Assembly: GCA_965228695.1 (NCBI GenBank)
Contig: CBDDIB010000002.1
Location: forward strand, 2,852,001-2,916,000
Reading direction: 5' to 3'
DNA length: 64,000 bases
Origin: JAJFJD01 sp965228695
Lineage (GTDB): Bacteria > Pseudomonadota > Alphaproteobacteria > UBA8366
Part shown: positions 57,950-64,000 of the stretch, in pieces
Position numbering within the stretch: position 1 is the stretch's first letter
Layout: each line of letters begins with the position of its first letter
The notes under the pieces: model-generated
The model's database searches: none
Seen by the model: the letters and a program-made list of their open reading frames with translations, nothing else
Told to the model about the DNA's origin: nothing
Translations under genes and position numbers: made by a program

Positions 57950-58309
57950 ATGGCGATGCGACATGTTCGATTGGAACTTGCCCGGACCCCGGATCACCCG
58001 GACGGCAGCATACATTGCGGCTATGAATTGAACCTGCCGCTGACGCCTGAGGGCAGTTTCGACATGTCTGCATGGCCGGATAGGCAGGAAGAGTGCACGG
58101 TGCGCCGGTTCTGGGAAGGCGAAGACGATGAAATGGGCCGGCTGATCCAGGTGGGGAACGGCTGGGCGCTCTCCTACGATCCCGATACCGATGAAGATGA
58201 CGAGCCGCTCTTCAAATTGGAGAACCATGCCTTCAAACAGGGTGAATACCTGTCGGTCACCGAACATGACGGTGTTCAGCGTACTTTTCGCGTCGTCTAT
58301 GTGAGGTGA
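57950..58309 (+). CDS. Conserved hypothetical protein in the USP operon
   Basis: A 119-residue soluble, acidic protein. It has a strong AAGGAGG ribosome site before the ATG at 57950. The sequence (MAMRHVRLELARTPDHPDGS, then GYELNLPLTPEGSFDMSAWP, WEGEDDEMGRLIQVGNGWAL and YDPDTDEDDEPLFKLENHAF) suggests a beta-rich fold with Asp/Glu clusters. I recognise no named family. Its position after the universal stress gene and close to the FNR-type regulator suggests a role in low-oxygen or stress physiology. The tail VTEHDGVQRTFRVVYVR looks like a last beta-strand pair. Confidence 0.8.
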   Translation: MAMRHVRLELARTPDHPDGSIHCGYELNLPLTPEGSFDMSAWPDRQEECTVRRFWEGEDDEMGRLIQVGNGWALSYDPDTDEDDEPLFKLENHAFKQGEYLSVTEHDGVQRTFRVVYVR

Positions 58310-58330
58310 CTGGCGTCTTGCGGCGGCCGA

Positions 58331-59170
58331 TTAGCGGTCATCGATGTAGTGCGGGTCGGGGCGGTCATACAGGTCTTCGTAGTGGACCAGAGCCGGGTCA
58401 CCCAAATTGCAAGGCGTGCCGTCCCGGAATGTCCATTCGCCACGGTCGCAATCCGCCGCCGCGACATATCCGTTCAGATAGAACCTCCGATCGAGGGCGC
58501 TCGTGTTGACGCCTGATCCGTGGACGGTGAAGAGGCTCCAAATCGCGACGTCGCCGGGGTTCATGTCGAGCGTTAACGTATCATCCGGCGACAGCCCGAG
58601 TTGCCTTAGGTCCTGCGGTGTCATTTGCCGGTCCATGACTCGTCCGTGATCGTCAATCGATAGCTCGCCCAGCCGATGGCTGCCGGGGCAGAAGGTCATG
58701 GCGCCGTTGGCGGCGGATTGCGGGTCGACGGCGATCCCGCTTTGAACGAACGCCGTGGCGGAGTTCCGGTAGGCGCGGCGAGGCCGCCGAAACCAGATAT
58801 CCTGATGGAACCCGAAGCTCGAGTGCGCCGCGCCGGGCGGTTTCCAATGCATTTGATTGATGATCTGCTTGACGTCACCGCCGATCAGCGGTTCCACGAT
58901 ATCGAGCATCCGGCGGTCGGTCCGGTAGCGGTTCAGCACATCGTTGAAATAGGACGGCCATTGGACGAGCCGCAATGTTTTGCCGAGATGGTCATCTTGT
59001 GAGAGCCGGAACAGAACGTTTTGGTGCCGGTAGCTGGCTCGGAGCTGCATGCCTTGGGCTTGGATGGCGTCGAATGCCGATTTGAGGGCCGAAACGTCGT
59101 TCTCGTCGAATACGTCTCGGATCACGGCGACGCCGTCGCGGCGATAACGCTCCATATACTCCTGATTCAT
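58331..59170 (-). CDS. Phytanoyl-CoA dioxygenase (PhyH) family protein
   Basis: A 279-residue Fe(II)/2-oxoglutarate-dependent oxygenase. ATG at 59170 (MNQEYMERYRRDGVAVIRDV) is typical; the frame is open to 59239. The facial triad is His122 and Asp124 in FGFHQDIW and His217 in FTVHGSGVN; Arg229 in RRFYLNGY is the likely 2-oxoglutarate ligand. The GAMTFCPGSHRLGELSIDD region is also characteristic. Such enzymes hydroxylate lipids, antibiotics and other metabolites. It is divergent from the ligase-GNAT-ACP genes, with 307 bp between. It may hydroxylate the compound that the cluster processes. Confidence 0.88.
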   Translation of the reverse strand: MNQEYMERYRRDGVAVIRDVFDENDVSALKSAFDAIQAQGMQLRASYRHQNVLFRLSQDDHLGKTLRLVQWPSYFNDVLNRYRTDRRMLDIVEPLIGGDVKQIINQMHWKPPGAAHSSFGFHQDIWFRRPRRAYRNSATAFVQSGIAVDPQSAANGAMTFCPGSHRLGELSIDDHGRVMDRQMTPQDLRQLGLSPDDTLTLDMNPGDVAIWSLFTVHGSGVNTSALDRRFYLNGYVAAADCDRGEWTFRDGTPCNLGDPALVHYEDLYDRPDPHYIDDR

Positions 59171-59477
59171 GGTCCCTGCATCATGAGCAGCTTCGTGAGT
59201 AGGGCGGTTCTTAACGCTTGTACTCGATCCGGCGGGCAATCCGAATTACGCTTCGGGACTAGGCCGCTCACCCTTCTGGACGAGGCAATTCGGCGCAGCG
59301 CGCTATACTGGGCGGCGCCGAAGGCCGCCGTCGCCGTGACATAGTGGGCTAACCCAATAGGATTGCTTGAGAGAATTCGATCCTCTCTGTATTAGTCCAA
59401 GGAGAGCAGTTTTCCGGATTCCCCTGGGAGGCGCTTTGCCGCCGGAACACCGGACCGGCATGTCACACGGAGGCAAG
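59171..59477 (+). other. 307-bp divergent intergenic region
   Basis: Between the PhyH gene and the ligase gene. It contains a TATACT box at about 59302-59307 and a few short inverted repeats, but I see no clear operator or gene. Confidence 0.45.
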
Positions 59478-60938
59478 ATGCGGATTGCTTCGGATTCGCT
59501 CGGAAGTGTTACCGATCTCATTTCGGGTGAGCGTTGCTCGCAACACGATTTGCGGGCTGCGACCGACCGGACGGCGTCGCTTGTCGGCAGCGTCCGGGGT
59601 GGCGCCGACGATTACGTGATCATCGCTCATGGCGGGACGGCCGATTTCTTCGGCGACTTGCTCGGCGTTTGGCAGGCCGGCGCCTGCGCGGTCTGCATCG
59701 CGCCCGACCTGACAGCCAATGAGCTGGGGGTCATCTGCGATTTCGTCTCGCCGTCGGCGGTTCTGATGGGTCGGTCCGGTGGCCCGGATCTGAGCGGCGT
59801 GACGGTACCGGTCTTTCAAAGTGCGGTCGACCGGCCCGCGGGCGGCAGGGACGCCGTATCGCCGACCAGCGACGCCCTGGACCGGCCGGCGGTAATGCTT
59901 TTCACATCGGGAACGACCGGCCAACCAAAGGGCGTGGTGCACAGTTTCCGGTCGCTTCTGGCGCGGGTCGCCTTGAATCGGGCTTTTGTCGGCGCCGGCG
60001 CATTGCGCCGATCACTGTGTGTCCTGCCGACCCATTTCGGCCATGGGCTTATCGGAAATTGCCTCACGCCGCTGTTGGGCGGTGACGATCTCTTTCTCTA
60101 TCCGGACACAAGCCTGCGGGGCATTCAGGGGATCGGCGCGGCGGTGGCGGAGAACGACATCAGCTTCATGAGTTCGGTTCCGGCCTTTTGGCGCATGGCG
60201 CTGCGGGTCTTGCCGCCGCTGGAGAAGCAAACGCTGAAACGTGTTCATATCGGCTCGGCGCCGCTGTCCGCCGATCTGTGGCAGGGCGTTGTCGACTGGT
60301 GCGGCACCGATGATGTAGCGAACATGTATGGGATTACGGAAACCGCGAACTGGGCGGCGGGGGCACTGGCCAGCCGATACCCCCCGGAAGACGGCTTGAT
60401 CGGCCGCATGGTCGGCGGAACGGCGGCGGTTCTCGACGCGTCCGGCGAGATCAAAGGGCGGGGCCATGGCGAGATCGTCTTACAGACGCCCTCGCTGATG
60501 AACGGCTATCACGGGCGGGACGACCTCAACGCGGAAGTGTTGCGCGACGGATGGTATCTGACCGGCGATATCGGCGAGATCGCCGACGACGGAACCATGC
60601 GGTTGACGGGGCGGCAGAAAGCGATGATCAACAAGGCCGGGATGAAGGTTCATCCGGAAGAGGTGGATTTGTTGCTGGAGCAGAACCCGCATGTCGCCGA
60701 GGCATGCTGCTTTGCCGTGCCGGATCCGGTCCAGGGCGAGGCGGTCGGGGCCGCGGTTGTTGTTGCCGATGGCGCTGACGCGGTCGCAGTGAAGGATCTT
60801 CGGGGATGGTGTCAGGACCGGATCAAGCCGCAGGCGGTTCCCGACAAATGGTTCTTTGTCTCATCGATCCCAAAGACCGATCGCGGCAAGATCAACCGTG
60901 ACGCGGTCCGCGATCACTGCATGAAGGATGGAGAGTAA
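59478..60938 (+). CDS. AMP-binding ligase / acyl-CoA synthetase
   Basis: A 486-residue adenylate-forming enzyme. ATG at 59478 follows ACGGAGG, better than the upstream ATG at 59460. Motif A3 (SGTTG, residues 144-148, then QPKGVVHS) is intact; A5 is MYGITETANW, A7 YLTGDIGEI, and Lys near the end (KTDRGKINRDAV) is the A10 lysine. It has no carrier domain of its own. The next genes encode a GNAT acetyltransferase (2 bp away) and an acyl carrier protein that overlaps the GNAT stop, so it probably charges this carrier with an acid. Substrate specificity is not evident. Confidence 0.9.
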   Translation: MRIASDSLGSVTDLISGERCSQHDLRAATDRTASLVGSVRGGADDYVIIAHGGTADFFGDLLGVWQAGACAVCIAPDLTANELGVICDFVSPSAVLMGRSGGPDLSGVTVPVFQSAVDRPAGGRDAVSPTSDALDRPAVMLFTSGTTGQPKGVVHSFRSLLARVALNRAFVGAGALRRSLCVLPTHFGHGLIGNCLTPLLGGDDLFLYPDTSLRGIQGIGAAVAENDISFMSSVPAFWRMALRVLPPLEKQTLKRVHIGSAPLSADLWQGVVDWCGTDDVANMYGITETANWAAGALASRYPPEDGLIGRMVGGTAAVLDASGEIKGRGHGEIVLQTPSLMNGYHGRDDLNAEVLRDGWYLTGDIGEIADDGTMRLTGRQKAMINKAGMKVHPEEVDLLLEQNPHVAEACCFAVPDPVQGEAVGAAVVVADGADAVAVKDLRGWCQDRIKPQAVPDKWFFVSSIPKTDRGKINRDAVRDHCMKDGE

Positions 60939-60940
60939 CG

Positions 60941-61513
60941 ATGGCGTGGGCACCGGGCAAACCCCTGCGATTGGCAACGAAAAACTATGTCATGCGGTCG
61001 ATGCGGCCGTTCCAGATTGACGACTATGTCTTCAACTGGATGATGGATAGGGAACTCACGAACTATTCCGGATTGCCGCGGTTCCCGAGCCGTCAAGCAC
61101 TCGAACAATGGTTGAAGCGGTTCGACAATAGGCATCGGTTTCTCTTGAACATCACCTGCCTGGAAACCAATCGCGTCATCGGTTTGCAGAAATTCGAGTA
61201 TTACGCGAACACGGAATCCGGCAAGGCCGACGTGGTGATCGGTGATCGTGAGTATTGGGGACGTAATGTCGTCCTGGAGACGCGTCACAAAATCCTCGAC
61301 TTTGCCTATTACCGGCTGCGCTGTCACAAGGTATACGGCATGGTGATGGCCCGGAACGTCCCGGCCATCTTCAACTACAAAGCCCTCGGTTTCCATTGCG
61401 AGGGCGTTCTGAAGGACCACGATATCTCCATGCTCGGCGAGCGGTGCGACATCTTGATGTTCGGGCTGCTCCGCAGTGAATGGGACGAAATCCGCGAGGA
61501 AATAAAGCTATGA
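60941..61513 (+). CDS. GNAT-family acetyltransferase
   Basis: A 190-residue N-acetyltransferase of the RimJ/RimL type. The acetyl-CoA-binding region is about residues 95-135, with ADVVIGDREYWGRNVVLETR and HKILDFAYYRLRCHKVYGMV; VPAIFNYKALGFHCEGVL fits the end of the GNAT fold. ATG at 60941 lies 2 bp after the ligase stop. Its own stop overlaps the ACP ATG (ATGA). In a cluster with a ligase and a carrier protein it may transfer an acyl group to or from the carrier, or modify an amine; this is inference. No signal peptide is present. Confidence 0.88.
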   Translation: MAWAPGKPLRLATKNYVMRSMRPFQIDDYVFNWMMDRELTNYSGLPRFPSRQALEQWLKRFDNRHRFLLNITCLETNRVIGLQKFEYYANTESGKADVVIGDREYWGRNVVLETRHKILDFAYYRLRCHKVYGMVMARNVPAIFNYKALGFHCEGVLKDHDISMLGERCDILMFGLLRSEWDEIREEIKL

Positions 61514-61737
61514 CCGATACTGTGACGGCAGCGCGCCAGATCATTGCCGATGCGTTGGAAATCACCGCCGACGAAGTCGATGGCGATGCTTCCATCGACA
61601 CGCTCGACGCGTGGACGAGTCTCGGGCATATGCGGTTGATCCTGGCGCTGGAAGAAAAATTGGGCAAGCAGCTCGACCCGGCGGCGATTGTGGACATCGC
61701 CAACCTCGACGATGTTGCGGCTATCCTGAACGAGTAG
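61510..61737 (+). CDS. Acyl carrier protein
   Basis: A 75-residue carrier protein. The phosphopantetheine serine is Ser37 in AWTSLGHM, which departs from the usual DSL motif (Asp replaced by Thr). The rest follows ACP form: DTVTAARQIIADALEITADE, then LILALEEKLGKQLDPAAIVD. ATG at 61510 overlaps the GNAT stop. It is not the housekeeping fatty-acid ACP, since no fab genes are near; it is more likely a dedicated carrier for the ligase encoded two genes upstream. The altered serine motif should still be modifiable, but this is uncertain. Confidence 0.85.
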   Translation: MTDTVTAARQIIADALEITADEVDGDASIDTLDAWTSLGHMRLILALEEKLGKQLDPAAIVDIANLDDVAAILNE

Positions 61738-61769
61738 GGGGCGGCTTTGCCGTACGCCCGCCGACCGGC

Positions 61770-63344
61770 CTATTTTTTTCGGCCTCGGCGCGTATGGCGC
61801 CAGAGAGCGAGCATGGTGCTGCGCAACTCGATGGGATGCACCGGCCGCCGAATGATCTTCATTCCTACCGAATCTGCGAACAATTCTGTTTCCGGCGCGA
61901 TGTCGTCGGCGACGAGGGCGGCGGGCACGCCCGGTCCGTACCGTTCCCATATGGCGCGGACGACGCTGTCGCCGCTTGCCCCGATGGCGGCATCGAGGTC
62001 AACGATGACCATGTCCGGCAACCGGCCGGACTTCTGTAAGGCCGGCACAGTTTCGCCCGGCTGTTCCACCGCCACCGTGTGACAGCCCCAGCTTTGGAGA
62101 AGATCGCTTAAACTGGCCCGCAGGATACCGACCGGCTCGACGACGGCGACGACCAGACCCTGTAGCGGGGTTGTTTCCTCGTAATAGCTCGATGCCGTCG
62201 ACAGCGGCCGCCGTTCGCTTCCCAAAAGGCGCAAGGCATCGTCCAACGCCTGATCCGCTTTGTCCACGATCTCTGCATCATCGCCCTCCGGGTGATGATG
62301 GGACAGAATCGAAAGCCAGACCCGCGCGGCGTGAAGCGTTTCCTTCAGGAGCCGGGGCGTCGACGGACCGATCGGCGGAGACGCCGGGGGGGCGTCGGGA
62401 TCAATGCCATAGGGCTGCGGACGGTCCGACGTTGACGTTTCGGGATCGACCGGGCCGGCATCCGTATCGAGGCCGGAAATCGGCGCCACCACCGAGATGA
62501 GTCCGGTGATCGCGCCGCCCGGGCTGCGGTCGTAGGACCAGTCCAGGCGCAGCGGAATCGGCGTGCCATCCTTTCGCCGGTAGGTCGTGAAGATCGGCGT
62601 CGATTTCGGCCGGTTCGCGATGATGTGGCGAACGTAGGATTCGAGGGCGCGCGCATGGGTCGGGTCCTGCAGGCGCTCGAAGACGTTTTCGCCGATAAGC
62701 TCGTTTTCGTCATACCCCAGGAAGTCGTGATAGATCGGATTCGCATACAGGATGCGGCCCGATGTATCGATGCGCTCGACCCCGAAGGGGCAGGAGTCCA
62801 ATTGGTGCTGGAAGGAGAGCTGCGCATTCACGAGTTCCTCGGCGAGACGCTGATTCTCGTCGCTTTCTCCGGCATTCGGCCGTCCGAAGGATAAGATGTT
62901 GCCGCGGCCCGGCCGCCGCCAATTGCCTTTTGCGGCGTCGACGAAATCGTCGTCGATGCCGGCGATTGCCGCGAGAAGATATTCCTCACCGTCCTTTGCG
63001 ATGCGGACCGGCCAGATACGGATCCGAATGCCCAACGGGTTCCCGTTCTTGCGCGGGCAGGTGAACGAACCGCTATACGGAACGCCTTGCTTCACGGTAT
63101 CCCGGACGGCATCGAATTCGACCGCGTCTGTCTCGACGGCAAATAGTATCGTATGGGCCGGGCGGCCCAGAACCTCGGCCGCGGTAAAACCGGTTAGCTC
63201 GGTCCAGGCGGGATTGATGTGCAGGATGACGCCGGCGTCGCCGCGCCAGTTGCCGATGACCACAAGCGGTCCGGACAGCTGGTCCAGTCCAGACGTCAGC
63301 TGCTGCCACCGCTCTGGATTTCGGCCCGCGCGTGGAATCACCAA
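61770..63344 (-). CDS. PAS-PAS-receiver protein without a kinase domain
   Basis: A 524-residue signalling protein. PAS1 is at about residues 15-130 (LVVIGNWRGDAGVILHINPA then WTELTGFTAAEVLGRPAH), resembling LOV/PAS folds but without the LOV cysteine motif NCRFLQ. PAS2 is at about 185-300 (VERIDTSGRILYANPIYHDF). A middle segment (about 300-395) has short helices. A receiver-like domain ends the protein, with Asp in DMVIVDLDAAIG. The acidic pocket before it is degenerate (VVAVVEPVGILRAS), so phosphorylation is uncertain. No HATPase or HisKA domain is present, so it may be a partner of a separate kinase. Confidence 0.8.
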   Translation of the reverse strand: MVIPRAGRNPERWQQLTSGLDQLSGPLVVIGNWRGDAGVILHINPAWTELTGFTAAEVLGRPAHTILFAVETDAVEFDAVRDTVKQGVPYSGSFTCPRKNGNPLGIRIRIWPVRIAKDGEEYLLAAIAGIDDDFVDAAKGNWRRPGRGNILSFGRPNAGESDENQRLAEELVNAQLSFQHQLDSCPFGVERIDTSGRILYANPIYHDFLGYDENELIGENVFERLQDPTHARALESYVRHIIANRPKSTPIFTTYRRKDGTPIPLRLDWSYDRSPGGAITGLISVVAPISGLDTDAGPVDPETSTSDRPQPYGIDPDAPPASPPIGPSTPRLLKETLHAARVWLSILSHHHPEGDDAEIVDKADQALDDALRLLGSERRPLSTASSYYEETTPLQGLVVAVVEPVGILRASLSDLLQSWGCHTVAVEQPGETVPALQKSGRLPDMVIVDLDAAIGASGDSVVRAIWERYGPGVPAALVADDIAPETELFADSVGMKIIRRPVHPIELRSTMLALWRHTRRGRKK

Positions 63345-63694
63345 ACAGCTCCCGTTCGCCCATCCGATTAATGCGGGCGACGTGATGGGCCGGTTTGCAT
63401 GAGCGCCGGCCCTTTATTGTGCAATGCCGGGATTAATCGGTTGTCCGGCAAGCGCTGTCACCGGGACAGCGCCCGATAGTATGGGTGGTCTGTCCTCGCG
63501 TTGAAAGTAGTCCGAAGGGTGTAGGCTGATTGGAATACTGCAACGGTGCACAGGCATGCGCCACGGCATGGGACGGTCCGAATCCCACCATGAGGGTAGC
63601 CCGTCTTCGCCGCCACTGCCCCTCATGAAATTTTGTGAAAATTCATTCGGTTAGAGTAGGTTATGAGAATATTGACGACGAACGGCGGGGCGCG
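63345..63694 (+). other. 350-bp intergenic region
   Basis: Between the PAS-PAS-receiver gene and the last gene. Nothing clear is seen: no RNA gene, strong promoter or terminator. Confidence 0.45.
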
Positions 63695-63991
63695 GTGGCG
63701 GAACAGGAAAGTCAGAAGAACCATCGGTTGACGGCAGACGACGTACAACTCTTCGAGCGTGTAGCGGACGGCATGATCAGGCATTCGGAATGGGCACAGG
63801 TTACGCGCAATCATGACGATCAGACCGATTACTTCCAGGTCCGCCCTGTGGGCGACGAAGATATTGCCTTCAGCGTCGGGCGATGCGCGACCGGGAGTTA
63901 TATTTTTTTGAACCACCGAACGGGGGATGTTCGGTTTGCGGGCGAGTTTTCCGCGTTGTTGGAGAAAGTCGATAGATTGCAGCAAGCCTAG
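63695..63991 (+). CDS. Small hypothetical protein at the window end
   Basis: A 98-residue protein if it starts with GTG at 63695; GTG at 63635 would give 118 residues but has no ribosome site, while 63695 has only GGCGGGG. The main part (LTADDVQLFERVADGMIRHS, then WAQVTRNHDDQTDYFQVRPV, VGRCATGSYIFLNHRTGDVR and FAGEFSALLEKVDRLQQA) has a helix followed by beta-like strands. I do not recognise it. There is no signal peptide. The stop lies 9 bases from the window end, so it is complete on this side. Confidence 0.6.
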   Translation: MAEQESQKNHRLTADDVQLFERVADGMIRHSEWAQVTRNHDDQTDYFQVRPVGDEDIAFSVGRCATGSYIFLNHRTGDVRFAGEFSALLEKVDRLQQA

Positions 63992-64000
63992 GTGCTAGGA

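Overview
The window looks like a chromosomal segment from a GC-rich alphaproteobacterium, probably Rhodospirillales-like. The grounds are gene content and promoters: a TRAP-TAXI transporter, an HpnN-like hopanoid exporter, an FnrN/AadR-type FNR regulator, and seven exact matches to the alphaproteobacterial general stress response (GSR, EcfG-type) promoter GGAAC-N16/17-CGTT. I see no rRNA, tRNA, CRISPR array, insertion sequence or prophage. All coordinates, motifs and spacings were read by eye; no homology search was run.

Layout. 1-9.0 kb is a stress island: small exported or membrane proteins, an M48 protease, a PRC-barrel protein, a DUF883 protein, an ECF sigma factor, an SLC13 transporter and an MscS channel, most of them behind GSR promoters. 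It also holds a likely GSR-driven small RNA (3594-3777, minus). 9.0-11.0 kb is a more AT-rich patch with a lipoprotein-protease. 11.0-16.2 kb carries HAD and MFS genes, a HerA-like ATPase and a YpfJ-type metallopeptidase. 16.3-21.3 kb is a TetR-controlled unit: an AhpD-like protein, a small protein, an atypical SDR, a membrane protein and a Baeyer-Villiger monooxygenase, with matching operators before the operon and before tetR. 21.4-24.4 kb holds an MBL hydrolase, an MFS transporter and a PNPOx-like protein. 24.4-28.6 kb is a tungstate/molybdate uptake locus (orphan modA, tupBCA and an HTH plus binding-domain regulator).

28.8-30.1 kb encodes the most unusual protein: a carboxymuconolactone-decarboxylase/AhpD-like domain with a CGPC motif fused in frame to an ECF41 (SigJ-type) sigma factor, preceded by an ECF41-type promoter. 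30.1-34.5 kb contains an HpnN-like RND exporter and several doubtful small ORFs. 34.5-38.5 kb is a two-component system. 38.6-42.6 kb has a cupin protein and TRAP-TAXI uptake genes. 42.8-47.7 kb is the prkA-yeaH-spoVR stress operon. 48.2-55.8 kb is a tandem hydantoinase/oxoprolinase A-B-A-B operon. 55.9-58.3 kb has an FNR regulator next to a universal stress protein gene with an FNR box. 58.3-61.7 kb is a small cluster of PhyH dioxygenase, AMP ligase, GNAT and acyl carrier protein. The window ends with a PAS-PAS-receiver protein and a small hypothetical gene.

The window is therefore dominated by stress physiology (GSR, ECF41, PrkA, FNR/USP, two-component) mixed with uptake and catabolic modules.
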